Assembly: GCA_030142905.1 (NCBI GenBank)
Contig: JASJOG010000003.1
Span: 4,681,501 to 4,745,500, forward strand
Source of the DNA: Heliopora coerulea
Taxonomy: Eukaryota; Cnidaria; Anthozoa; Scleralcyonacea; Helioporidae
Direction of reading: 5' to 3'
Length of the DNA stretch: 64,000 nucleotides
Part shown: in pieces, positions 14,501 through 24,573 of the stretch
Numbering within the stretch: position 1 is the stretch's first letter
Layout of the letters: each line of letters starts with the position of its first letter
Notes under the pieces: model-generated
Told to the model about the DNA's origin: nothing
Seen by the model: the letters and a program-made list of their open reading frames with translations, nothing else
Database searches by the model: none
Made by a program: the position numbers and the translations under genes

Positions 14501-17134
14501 AAAAAACACAACATTTGGCCACGAATATTAACAATCAAAACTGAAAGTTATTTTATACTTACACTGCTTTTCATCATATTTACGTTTAAAATTTCTATTC
14601 TATTTTATTAAAACAAAACGTTTGGTGAAAATAACCTTTAACGGTTTAATAAATGATAAGAGATCCATTCTGACAATTCTACTGCTAAACAAGGGATGTT
14701 CCTATCAAGACCCAGTATTAGTTGCGATCTTGAGGTATTTCGAGTCGTTTTCCAATCAAACTTTTCACTCATTTTGCTTTCGAGAAAGATTTCTTATCAG
14801 ATGGCCAGGCTTTCTGTCTTAGAATTGTAGTAGCATACAAACCTGCAACTCCTACATATTTTCAACTAAGTATTGAGCAGCACCTCAACCCAAAGGGTTC
14901 GACGGCGAATTTGTAAAAAGAAGACTGCTTTAAACTTTTAAACTTCCTTGAGAGGTTGTAAAATCTTGATGAAAGCACTAGTAGTCGAATACGGTAAAGG
15001 TCATCATCCACAAGCCACCCGAGAAGTGAGAAAGACTGAAGTGGACTGAAGTGTTTCGCCAAAGGATAGTTTGGTGACCAAAAACAAGTAGCTTTGCAGC
15101 GTGCTACCTGGTCGCCTTTACCTTGCATTTTTGTTTCGAGCAAGAAATACATCCCGACGTCTTCAGTGGGGTGACATTTCATACGGAAAACGATTCTGAA
15201 TGTGGCAATGAAATCTTTGAGTTGAAAGGGGAGAGAGCATCCAAACTCTGTCACGGCTTGGACAAGTCTTCTGGACGATGAGTGTTTTATCTCACTTCTC
15301 AAGCAATTTGACCTTGACATTTCGAACTATTTGAAATCTTATGACTTTGAACATGAATCTTATGATTTAAGAAATACTGAATTAAATTTCAAAATACCCT
15401 ATGTTAGAACAAATATATTTAAGTTTTCCTTTTTTCTTAGAGTTGCTCGGCTCTGGAATAGCTTACCTTTATCGTTAAGGAAAATCAAGTTAATTTCTAG
15501 CTTCAAAAAGGCGTTTGAGGGCATATTGCTTTGACATGGATCGTCAAGCCTGAACTGATATTATATTATATTTTATATTTTATATTTTATATATATTTAA
15601 CTATATTTAATTATAATCTCAACTTACTATTTGAATTTTAGATATATATAAATATTTATGTTTAATATTATCTTGTTATTTTTTTCCTGTAGATTTTGTA
15701 GATTCTGTACTTGATATTTTTTTCTTTTTTCTTTTGGTAGTCTTTTTGAGGGAAGTTTTTTTCTGTTTCCACACTCCCATCAGCACTTTGTTAATTTTAT
15801 TCTATTTTATATATATGTAATTTCCTTGTGCTGTAAAATTTTTAAAGTAAAGTAAAGTGAAGTAATTTACCATGAACGCTGTCCGGTTAAATACTACAAA
15901 ATATTCAAAAGCCATCATCCTGCAGATATGAGTGAACCAGAATCTTCATTCTACTTTACTAATAAACACCAGCAAAATCCAGGCGATAATATTCGGTACG
16001 AGAAGTCTCCCTTAGGGGAGAATGAAGTCAGGAAGCCAGTTTTGAAAGCTGTTCAATACAATTCCGTTCACAAAACTTGTATTTCAAAGCTACTCGATTC
16101 AGACGTACCTGTGATTGTTCAGCTCAGGTAAGTGGTTGCCAGAACGTGAAAAGTCTCGAGATTTATACAAATCAGCATCTATTCAGCTTCAGCGAAGAAT
16201 GTCGTTTACACTTAGTCGCTTAGAAAATGTCCTGACAGCAAGCGAGTTCCCTTACGTATTTTGGTCTTATTCATGAGAAAGAACCAAGACAAAGCATTGC
16301 TGCAAAAAATGAACATTGGGAACTAACTTTGGGATCTGCTCTTTCAAGTCATAAATTGTCCAGTTTCTAAGATGGCCCCCAAAAGTGAAACCAGCCACAA
16401 ACACCAAGAAAGCCATTTTGTTTGCCGGTCTTAAATTATTTCCTGGCTTCAGTGTTCAAATGATGTAAACAACTTGTGAGAGATCCATACAAGGGAAAAA
16501 ATAACGAGACCAAATCGATTTGTTTCAATACGGACCTAATTAACCTAAGTAAGGTTTGGTCAACAACATACCAGTCCCCGAGCTTGCACACGGCATTCTT
16601 CAGTGACCGGAATCCTTGAATCTATACCTATATTGATAACTTATTAACCAACTGTGAGGTCTGTACGGTTTGCCTGAGGTTATTGTACAGACCGAGCGAC
16701 GGAGGAGCGAGGTCTGCACGGAAAAAACCGAGGGCAAATACTTTCCTGTACAGACCGAACAAACGAGGTTAATAAGGAATTTATTATATGGCTTTTGATT
16801 CCTTTCTTCATCGCTTTTAACGACGTTTTGTGTTCACGAGTAAGTAGCTTAGTTTACTTACTTGTTTTTACCAATTCGTGTTTTATTTTTTGCATCTATT
16901 CATCTAGTTTTGTGCTTTGGAATATCTTTGAGAAGATTTAACTTCTTTTTTCGTAGTAATTTGTGATAAATCTTTTGTAAAACGTACTTAAATCTGGTAT
17001 GTTTGTCTTCAAATCTACTCGGAAATTTTCCCTCCAAAACTAGCCGGTCTGTACGAAAAACTTATTGCACGGCTAGACAACCAATCAGCGTGCGTCAGTT
17101 TGCGTACAGACCGGATAGCGAGCTCAGCCATATA

Positions 17135-17192
<58 letters not shown>

Positions 17193-20091
17193 ATATATAC
17201 ACAAACAGAATTTTTCTCCCTAGTCACCACTCGTGTAGAAGGACTCCACGCACGTCGAGATTGATACCCTCGCACCGCGATTCGCGCGGTGGGCGAGGGG
17301 ATGATATAATTTCATAGATACATGCTTCTTAAGCTTTTCCAAGCTTTGGACGGAAAGCCTCAAAGGCTCAAACGGTTAACAAGTCGAACGAAGATTATAT
17401 ATTGTGATTCTTTGTAATTAAATTCAAATTTTGGTAATTGATCAGAAACGCGCGAGTTCGACTCATGACACGAATCAGAAAACAACTTTAAATTTATTGC
17501 TTGAGAACCATGTGTGCATAACCTATGTGATTTACCAACACCAAACTACAACACGCAAAATATAAATGATATAATTCTGGCAATAATTAATCTTTGAATT
17601 ATACTTTCGTGAAATTAAGAACTATCGAGTTCGCAGGCTACCTTGTTTAGTTATACTAAATTAGAAGGAGATAAATAAACAGGTTCAGCGAGAATGAAAG
17701 AGAAAGACAAAGTGATTAGTTGCATGATTGTTGATAATCACAAAAGAAAACAAATCTTTCTGGAGTCTACGAAGTAGCATCATGAAGGTTTCGAAAACCA
17801 TAGGCTGCTGTAAGTAAATTTCGACCAAGGCACTTGCTTCATACCTGTAGGAAATTTTGAGCTCATGATTCAATGGACTAATTGCATAAATGCCAGAATG
17901 CATCATTATACATGCACATGAATTCTATTAAAAAATTCAAAAACTCATAACAAAAGAACAAGCTGATACGTATTTAAAAGAAAAAAAAATTAATGCTATA
18001 TGTGTACAATTGTGGTGTTAATACAATTGGTACATTGTTCAAAATACAACGAAAAATCCTGAGAGAAAACTGCTTGCATGTCTTTAAACATTAACAGATA
18101 TTTGAACTAAAATATATATTAACAGATATTTGAAATAAAATATATCATTCATCGTCTAAAACTGCACTAAGGCAAAATGAATATTCAATATCAATTAGTC
18201 ATAATAACAGCCTGTATATAATAATAACCTATTTTTATGTTTTCGAGAGATCAATAACCTCTCTGTTCTCTGGTGTATAAAATGAAATAGTATTGGCTGA
18301 AAGATGAGTCATTAGAATTTACGGATAGAATTATTGTCGTGTCAGTATTTCCCTATTTTTGTCATTTTGAGATTGCCATACAGCTTATCTTAGAACATAA
18401 AAATGACTAATAATATTAGTACAATAAGAAGTTAATCGGACTTTTTTTTTTATTTTATCATGCATAGGAAAAATTTTCTGGCCGTAAACATCTTCTTTCA
18501 GAGATTTAGAGAAAATAAAGTTGAAGAAAGTTTGTCTTACGAGGTATGAAAATTTTGTACCATATATAAATAGTTTGTTTATTGCTTTTTTGAATAACCA
18601 ATTGGGCATCGAGGTGAGCAATTGTGATTTATTATGTATGACTATGTGCGTACAAGTCAGTATGAGTCTTCGTTTGTATGTTCGTGCATGTCGGCACAAA
18701 CTTATGTGTGCGGTTGTGCGTGTGTACCTGTGCCAGAGAGCACATGTTTGCGTACATGCTTACGAGCAAATGTTAGATTCTTTTTCATTATGTTAGACAA
18801 GAGAATCGCAAATCCGACCTTAAACCCATCCAGCCCGATCAGATTTCATGGAATTTGGATCAGACTCGGATTGCAAAAAAATCTCAAGTTCGGATCAGAA
18901 TTTATGCGTGAAGGGTATTCTCAACGAATATTTGGCATTTAGAATCAAGCTTCAAAAACTTTCGCACATGTTTGATAATTAGTCTTCCTAAAGGAGGCAA
19001 TATCTGGGAGGCAAAATAGAAATAAACGTTCAATTTTCAAAAGGCACAGTTTTATCAACTGTTAAGTCATAGCATCAAAACACGTTCAGTTATGATTTTC
19101 CTTTGTATCCTAGGCATGTATTTCGGGAATTCCATCGTCAAGATCTGTTTTGATTTCTGATAAGGCATAAGATTCTCTCGATTGCTTGAAAATGTCAAAA
19201 ACGGAAGTCCAAGAGTTTAGGACTATCTCTCCAGAACCTCTCCACATTCGTGCACCAAGCAGTTTAACATGTTATTCCGTTGTTGTTCTTGACAAGATAA
19301 CATGATAGCTTTGTGGAGTTTGAAAACGACATATAACATAGCAAAAATCGATGAAGTATTTTTCTGGAGCAAATTCATTTCATATGAATAATGGAAAAAC
19401 TTCAGTTTTCGAAGTTCTAAACTGCGATCCGATCGGATTGTAATCGAAATCTAAAGTTCGAGTCGGGTTGGATCCCAATCGCAAATTTTAGGATATCACA
19501 ATCACTTTGGAGAAGGCCAGTCCGATCTATTTTAGACGGATTGGAAATTAATATTTAAATAGTGTGATAATTATTTCATACAAATTTTTAAATTGCCGAA
19601 GTGTTTTATGTTCGATTACATGCATGACTAAAGTAAATATTTGTTATCAAACAAATAAGATTTTGAACGGGGAATTCTGAGAGCAAGCAGTGAGGTTAAG
19701 TTTATGAAGACGGATTCGAGACCGATTGCAGAAACGTGGTACTGCCAAGCCTTTTTTCCAGCTGAATATTACTTGTAATTTATGATAATGCTTAAAAACT
19801 TTCCCACACATGTAATTGTTAAAGTGAGATAATGCAAAAAAGTAAAACTGTACAAAAAGCTAGTGCAAATATAAAATTCTTGTGAGTCTTAACCGAAAAA
19901 GACTTGTCGCTTCGTCTTTCTTGCCTAATACCCTTTATTCCCTTCTTGTAATATTTTTCTAGGCCGCGAATCTTTTGGCTGACATTGGTGGGCAGGTTGG
20001 ACTTTGGGCTGGACTAAGTGTGATATCAATGTGTGAACTTCTCGAGTTACTTGCTCTTCTCGTTCGGCATTTCCTTCGCGGGGAAAGATAG
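2091..20091 (+). CDS. DEG/ENaC-family cation channel (ASIC/HyNaC-like), multi-exon, 5' incomplete
   Basis: Amiloride-sensitive sodium channel family: trimeric plasma-membrane channels gated by protons, peptides or force. Exons by splice phase: 2091-2332, 3723-3850, 3947-4110, 7265-7375, 9861-9978, 10318-10384, 11417-11474, 14286-14345, 18502-18543, 19963-20091 (TAG). Together they give 372 residues in one frame. Family marks in order: YGNCFIFN; GLHLELNIELEEY; AGVKVTVTQPDEMPFP then SLAPGFQT; VQIERADRF; thumb cysteines ACLHFCYSR..ACGC and NCLKEW..CDQVCRDPC; YEPSVSFTEWPS; and the second membrane segment NLLADIGGQVGLWAGLS, whose G-L-S fits the G/S-x-S selectivity filter. The cytoplasmic tail is very short. 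The first membrane segment is not found, and about 12-15 residues expected between the 14286 and 18502 exons (the usual N-x-Y-F strand) are unplaced. The start of exon 2091 is the least certain boundary. The long introns are full of repeats. Channel identity is firm; the ligand cannot be read from sequence. Confidence 0.88.
2333..3722. other. Channel intron; AT run at 3536-3568
   Basis: This interval is bounded by a donor after TGTAG at 2332 and an acceptor ending at 3722, which join in phase 2/1 as expected. It holds an (AT)n run at 3536-3568. The ORF at 3257-3532 has no family resemblance and lies wholly in the intron. The stretch at 2820-2880 carries a short motif of the kind seen in other dispersed repeats. 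Confidence 0.5.
5219..5249. repeat. (TA)n microsatellite
   Basis: A near-pure TA dinucleotide run in the channel intron between the 3947 and 7265 exons. Confidence 0.9.
5313..5390. repeat. Perfect 27-bp inverted repeat with 5-bp loop
   Basis: Arms 5332-5358 and 5364-5390 are exact complements around the loop TATTG. The bases just before (from 5313) repeat the AGGAGTGCTTTATCGG motif of the 1.9-kb hairpin, so both probably belong to one small foldback family. The perfect arms suggest recent origin or repair. Confidence 0.85.
5519..5660. repeat. Compound (CT)n-(AT)n-(CATA)n microsatellite
   Basis: About 19 CT repeats run straight into (AT)n and then a degenerate ATACAC/CATA stretch. ORFs read through it on both strands are low-complexity artefacts. 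Confidence 0.95.
6285..6370. repeat. CT-rich minisatellite-like tract
   Basis: The word TGCTCTCTCT recurs with small changes, forming an irregular pyrimidine-rich tandem in the channel intron. No gene is seen in the surrounding 4.1-7.2 kb. Confidence 0.65.
7376..9860. other. Channel intron without recognised features
   Basis: The donor after AATATTCAG and the acceptor TTTTAAAG join in phase 0. Several ORFs of 60-77 codons lie inside, but none has recognisable domains or a partner exon. No transposon ends were recognised. Confidence 0.5.
11800..12150 (-). repeat. tRNA-like SINE heads, two direct copies
   Basis: Two similar stretches, about 11805-11905 and 12045-12150, read on the - strand as a Pol III A-box-like TAGCTCAATGGTTAGAGC. 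In the second copy a B-box-like GAGTTTGATCTCC follows at the right spacing. Downstream the motif CAGAAATCGTTTTCCTGAGG matches the + strand copy at 12.35 kb. These are tRNA-derived SINE remnants rather than functional tRNAs, because no acceptor stem closes. Confidence 0.55.
12343..12440 (+). repeat. SINE copy, opposite orientation to the 12.05-kb copy
   Basis: An A-box-like AGTAGCTAAATCACTAGAGT is followed by the B-box-like GGCTCGATGCC at 12399-12409. The next bases, CACAGAAATCGTTTTTCTGG, match the post-B-box region of the - strand SINE just upstream. The two therefore form an inverted pair of one family. Confidence 0.55.
12763..14095. repeat. Long repeat cluster: two direct 440-bp units plus one inverted unit
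   Basis: A unit starting near 12763 (TGCTGTAGAGTGCCAGAAAA) is repeated in direct order from about 13203 (TGCTGTTTATTACCAGAAAA). It then appears a third time in reverse complement between about 13690 and 14095, ending near the complement of the same motif. Shared landmarks in all three are TTTTGTATAGAAAG-like, GGGTCGATT-like and ATGGAATCCTAAC-like words. The axis is the poly-A stretch near 13655. The cluster lies in the channel intron just before the 14286 exon. Foldback or satellite-like transposon; superfamily unknown. Confidence 0.75.
15280..15864 (+). pseudogene. LINE 3' fragment (reverse transcriptase C-terminus plus 3' UTR)
   Basis: The reading ...FFLRVARLWNSLPLSLRK... SFKKAFEG is the conserved C-terminal end of non-LTR retrotransposon ORF2 (R-x-W-N-S-L-P). 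It is followed by an AT-rich 3' region and a short TAAAG-type terminal repeat at about 15845-15864. The endonuclease and catalytic RT motifs are missing, so this is a 5'-truncated dead copy inside the channel intron. Confidence 0.75.
15985..16065 (-). pseudogene. LINE fragment related to the 34.6-kb element
   Basis: This stretch shares a block around GAGAAGTCTCCC with 34668-34740, in the same orientation and with matching words on both sides (ATAATATTCGG, GAAAGCT). The second site lies at the 3' broken end of the - strand LINE. An ORF on the + strand across it (15928-16131, ending at a good donor) is probably fortuitous. Confidence 0.5.
16640..17130. repeat. Unclassified repeat with GTACAGACC inverted words and ATTATATGGCT ends
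   Basis: GGTCTGTAC and GTACAGACC alternate in both orientations at about 16657-17115. ATTATATGGCT near 16783 and its complement at 17127 could be short terminal inverted repeats. The pattern suggests a MITE-like element or a pair of them. No target-site duplication could be confirmed by eye. Confidence 0.4.
17139..17198. repeat. (AT)n microsatellite
   Basis: A nearly pure AT run, interrupted twice by TTT. It abuts the short interspersed repeat that starts near 17208. Confidence 0.95.
17208..17310 (+). repeat. Short interspersed repeat with GC-rich terminal hairpin
   Basis: About 100 bp ending in a hairpin (ACCCTCGC...GCGGTGGGCGAGGGG). A second copy of the same block lies inverted at 41131-41237, sharing the TTTTTCTCCC start, the CACGTGCG/CACGCACGT-like middle and the hairpin end. 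It may be a small SINE or MITE; class unknown. Confidence 0.6.
18544..19962. other. Last channel intron
   Basis: The donor GAG|GTATGA and acceptor TTTTTCTAG join in phase 0 and fuse SLSYE to AANLLADIGG, which is the normal family order. No transposon or other gene was recognised inside. Confidence 0.6.
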
Positions 20092-20760
20092 TTCAGTTCC
20101 AGTACGTATTAGATGTAGCTTAATTAATACTAAATGTAAAGGAGTATACCCTACAGCATAACAACATATAGTTGTTACCCTACAGCATAACAACATATAC
20201 CCATAACAACAGAGACAACCGACAAATTCTTGCCTGGGTTCACTTCCGATTTCAGTTTCAGCCCGGGCTGAAATATTTTATGTTATCGGGACTTCTTCAA
20301 CCCGGTCTGCCGGGCTGAATTTTTCCCATGTAATTAGCCCCTAAGACGCGGGGTAAATTTATTAAAATATCAGTGTATGTAAATTCGTGTGTAAAGATCA
20401 TAATAAACATGTTTTGATTGTCGCACTGAGGATAGAAAGTACCCAATCAGAGGCTATCTGAGTCTAATCTTATGATCACGAGCCAATTATGATCTACTAC
20501 AATTATCGGGTAGTCAATGGGAGACAAGAACAAGAATTCGGTTGCTTATTCGCAGACCATATTAACTAGTATTAGAAGGTTTAGACGGTCTGCGTTGCAG
20601 GCTAAAGTGGATATACTGTGGCCGAACATTTGAATTTGCAATAGGGCTTCCAAATAAATATTCTTGTCCATACGCTCGTCTTGTTCAACATTTTTGAGTT
20701 TACTTCTCGAAAAGTGGTCCATGTGCTCAAAAAATTGAAATTTTTAAAGAACTATTTAAT
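20092..20760. other. 3' flank of the channel gene
   Basis: A 22-bp word (CCCTACAGCATAACAACATA) is duplicated at about 20149-20195. A GC-rich palindromic word CAGCCCGGGCTG lies near 20260, and an AATAAA at about 20401 could serve as a poly(A) signal for the channel. No coding sequence is seen. Confidence 0.45.
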
Positions 20761-21087
20761 TGTCACCCTTTTCTACCTCACGTGAGGTAGTTGTGCTTCA
20801 GCCGGTTCACACAATTCGTTGGGGACTGTATCTTTCGGCTATTCCTCGCATCATGCGCCCGATTCTACTTTATTTGCATCTTTCTTTTATTGATCCAAGC
20901 AAGATCTAATTACCACAACCGACAACTGATAACTACCGACATTCAATATCTAAACCATGAGGTTTTCTGCTTCATCCCGGAGTTCCAACTGGCACTGTCT
21001 ATTGTTCATAGATCAAAGTCCAAGACTTAGCACTACACGCTTAACTGGAAGACAAAGATAAGTAACTATGTTTACAAACATTCAACA
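20761..21087 (-). repeat. Putative BEL/Pao 3' LTR
   Basis: Read on the - strand, a polypurine tract AAAGGGGGAG at about 21091-21099 comes just after the polyprotein end and is followed by TGTTGAATG, a typical LTR start. AATAAA-type signals lie in the middle, and a TGACA end is possible at 20761. The inner (polyprotein-side) boundary is fairly secure, the outer one is a guess. No second LTR is present, so the copy is truncated. Confidence 0.5.
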
Positions 21088-21813
21088 CACTCCCCCTTTG
21101 AGCCTTTAGGGTTCAAACGTGCATCCAGAGCTGCTGCCCTTCTGGGTTTTCTGCTAACTACCCTATACTCTACTTCGTCTTTCATCTTCCCTTCTTCACC
21201 TCCACTCTCTTTTGTCTCCTTAGATCTTTCATCCACTCCTTTCTCTTTCACCTCTATCTCTTCTTTATCCTTTTCAACCCCCTTCTCATTTTCACTCGCT
21301 TCCAATGGATATAATTTCTGCACTGGACGATTTATATACACTGGCCTTCCCGTGGTTATCACCTTCACTCTTGCTCTTCTTACTTCCTAATCTCTTCCAA
21401 ACATTACGTTTTCAACTATTGCCATTTTCCAACATACTCTCTTAAGGTTCTCATCAAACACTAAAACAACATCTCCCACTTTAACACGTCTTTCTCCTTT
21501 TCGGTATTTTCCTCTGTGGTAGTCTCAAATTCGTCAAGTATTCTTTCCGCCATCTCCTCCAAAAGTGAATTTGCATTCTAGCCAAATACCTATACCTCCG
21601 CTCAACCCCTCCAGCCTCATCATCGTTAACCTTACGAGTAATTTCGTGTGGTAATGAAACAAACCTTTGCCTGAATATAAGATGTGATTGTGTCAACACC
21701 TCAGCCTCCACCTCATCGTATATGTATATTAATAGTCTGGGGTTTAAAGTACCTTCAACCTCAACAAATGTTGTCAGCAACTCTTCAAAGGTTAACTTGG
21801 TAATACCAAGCAC
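21072..21813 (-). pseudogene. BEL/Pao retrotransposon polyprotein C-terminus (integrase end plus DUF5641-like)
   Basis: From high to low coordinates the - strand reads LTFEELLTTFVEVEGTLNPR, then FRQRFVSLP, RRYRYLARMQIHFWRRWRKE, VGDVVLVFDENLKR..CW and a VYINRPVQKLYPLE end. This is the usual order at the C-terminus of BEL/Pao polyproteins. A frameshift near 21480 and a stop near 21390 break it. A Lys/Glu-rich tail precedes the polypurine tract. Gag, protease, RT, RNase H and most of the integrase are absent. Confidence 0.85.
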
Positions 21814-21960
21814 GTTGAATATATATACATGAATTAAATAAACAACTATATTAAAAGATTGTTAAATCAAAGGTGAGACCAATCATGACTTTTTAAACAT
21901 TTTTTTTTAAATAAATTGAAGGGTGTACTATTTCTTAATTCACTTGGGAATGCACTTGAT

Positions 21961-22911
21961 CTACTGAGCACACAATTCTGATAAATATTTCGGAGTAAGG
22001 TTATTTAAGCTTACATAAACCCAACATCCTTTATTTATCAGTCGTCTTGTAACAAGGTCTTGCCAACCAAGACTTTTCAAGATATTATGTGAACGTACAT
22101 TATAATCTGATTGGGTGATAATTCTCGCAGCTCGATTTTGGAGTCGTTGTAAAGTTTGTGCCAAATCTTTGGATAAATTGCCCCGCACAACATCACAGTA
22201 ATCAAACTGTGGTTGTATAAGACATTTGTATGTTGTATTGAAAAGTGAACGTTGAACTAACGGTCATATTTGTTTCATACCATTAATAGTTTTATTTACT
22301 TTTCTTGTTATGCGAGCAACATGGGCCGACCAAAGAAGTACATCGCCTATTATTACCCCTAGTGATCTACTTCTAAATACCATTCTTATGGAATTATCAC
22401 CCATTCATATTTCAGGTATTTTTACCAGTTGATCCAATTTGTATCTCGAACCTACTAACATGTATTCAGTTTTTGAAATGTTGATATTTAATTTATTTGC
22501 CATTACCCATTTTTTAACACTCTAAATCTCTATTTATGTAAAATTCAATATCTAATGGAGTTTCAGTTGCTTTACTTAAAATAGTGTCATCAGCAAACAA
22601 CCTTGGTTTAGCATACTTAAGGCAACTGGGGAGATCATTTATATAAATGAGAAACAAAAGCGAGCCTAGAATAGATCCCTGAAGAATTCCACATTAAACT
22701 GTATGAAAGGAAGACTGATGATCATTAACAAAACAGCACTGCTTACGTTCAGAAAGGTACGATTGGAGCTGCGTAACGAGGTCCCCTCAGTACCGTATAA
22801 TTCTAGTTTTCTGGGTAATATCCAATGATCAACAGTGTCAAATGCTTTTGTTAAATCTAAAAATACTACTATGTTAAGCAGATCATCAGCAATATTGAGA
22901 TACCTGAACAA
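21961..22911 (-). pseudogene. 5'-truncated LINE, reverse transcriptase palm and C-terminus
   Basis: The - strand carries VVFLDLTKAFDTVDH, then a frameshift, then GILQGSILGSLLF, LFADDTILSK (catalytic FADD near 22585-22600), LIQPQFDYCD and LQRLQNRAARIITQSDYN. This is the RT palm-to-C-terminal part of a CR1/L2/Jockey-type ORF2. Several stops and shifts make it dead. It starts abruptly near 22911, head-to-head with the + strand LINE that begins at about 22924. The two RT sequences differ, so they are separate insertions. Confidence 0.82.
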
Positions 22912-22923
22912 AGTTCAACAACC

Positions 22924-24573
22924 ATGGCAGAAAGGCGTCTAGTTGGGAGATCCGACAACCCTGAGTTAAACATTGTAGGACAGGTGAAATTTGATAGCAA
23001 TGTGACCCGACATTTAACAATGAATAATAAAAGAAAGTTCAGATGGAATGACACGTTTGAAAATTTGGAAATTATGATGAATAACATACTTGAGAAACAG
23101 ATATTATGGACATCGTCGGGTGGAGATTGCAAGAAGCTTGAGGTTGATGATCTGCGTGTGAGATGGTACGTGAAGAGCAAATCATTAACTATTAACGGAG
23201 AGGGAAGTGAAGAATTAAAATCACAGTTGAGATCAAATATATATCTAATGGAATCTGATGCTGCAATGAGTCAAGAGCTCTATCTTAACGAGGTCGGGGA
23301 GAAAGACGATGAACCCGAATTGGAGAGCGAATTGCTTTGGTCTAGCTCTAAGAGCTCTGCTGCTCAAGACCCTGCCGTTCTTGGGTTTGTTCTTGAACAA
23401 ATTCAGAGTCTTGAAGAACGGCTGGAATTCAAGATTGAAAAGCTGGAGAGCCAAATTCAAGAATTAAGTTTAGCAAGCTTTCGACAAGTTATCCATGAAC
23501 GCAATGATGCATCACAATCTGAATATAATGCATTTTTAAAAAAAGAGAATACTTTGCTAGAGAAGGAATACTTGGAATTCGCTGAGCAAGTGAATGGCTA
23601 TAAAATGATAGTACCAGATTTGAATGCGAGGATAAGGGATTTAGAAAATGAGAAGAACAGCTTAGTTACTTAAATAAAGCTTATACAGGAAGATCATAAA
23701 GATGAAGAGAACGGGCCTTTAAATGTTGTTAGAAGACGAAAAATTAACTCCCCGACAGCAATAGACAATTCAAGGGAAACGGCACGCACTAACAACCACT
23801 TTGAAATACAAACTAAGAATCGCTTCTCTGTTCTAAGCGATACCGTCTCACGTGACACTAATAATGACGACGAAGAGAATTCGACAAGTCTGAAAAGACC
23901 TGATAATGGAGAAAGACAAGTAATGGCGAACAAAGAGGAACTGGTGAACAAAGATAGCCAAACTATTGATGGTAGGTTGGCGGAAATATTTGTTATAGGG
24001 GATTCCATCATTAAACATATTGATCCAAAAAAGCTAACAAAGAGGAAAGTGAATAAATACACGTACCCACGGAAAACTGCTGAAGACATCGAAGCGGAAC
24101 TCGAATGAACCAATGTCAAGTCGACGCCCTCCCACATAATTATTCACGTTGGGACAAATAACGTTCCAGTCGACTCAGCTGAGGTATGTGTGAAGAAAAT
24201 CGAAAGTTTTATTCTCAAAACCAAATCCAAATTCCCAGATTCAAAAATTGGAGTATCGGGAATTACGATGAGACAAGATATTGAAGTAGAGCTAAACATC
24301 ATCCAAGTTAATAAGAAACTGGAGGATCTATCTAGAAAGTATAACATTTCATTTATTGACAACTCTTCTATCGATAGCACATGTTTGAAAGGCGGTAAGT
24401 TGCATCTAAATCCTAAAGGCTCTGCATTCTTAGCATCTCATTTTATTAGATTCCTCAGAGGAGATCAGCAACTAACTCTAAAACCACATCGAAGTTCAGT
24501 ACGGGATTTTCATTCTATCTTGAACCAACTGTTGATGGCATTACTAGTAGGGACTCCTCGACCGCTACGTTAA
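22924..24573 (+). pseudogene. LINE ORF1: coiled coil plus SGNH esterase-like domain, two in-frame stops
   Basis: One frame of 550 codons is interrupted only by TAA at 23671-23673 and TGA at 24106-24108. Residues about 150-245 are heptad-like and charged (EQIQSLEERLEFKIEKLESQ), a likely trimerising coiled coil. The C-terminal part has SGNH-hydrolase blocks: FVIGDSIIKHI (block I Ser), HVGTNNVP (block III Asn) and KLHLNPKGSAF (block V region, where an Asp-x-x-His is expected; here the His precedes LNPKG). Esterase domains of this kind are known in ORF1 proteins of CR1 and L2 elements. The start is the ATG at 22924, which lies next to the likely 5' junction. Confidence 0.8.

Noticed and set aside
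14862..15320. 152-codon - strand ORF
   Set aside because: No domain, no partner exon, and it abuts the LINE fragment on the other strand.
15928..16131. 67-codon ORF ending at a good splice donor
   Set aside because: Half of it matches the LINE debris at 34.67 kb in antisense, and it adds nothing recognisable to the channel.
17003..17317. ORFs across an AT run
   Set aside because: Tyr-Ile runs come from (AT)n, and the rest is repeat sequence.
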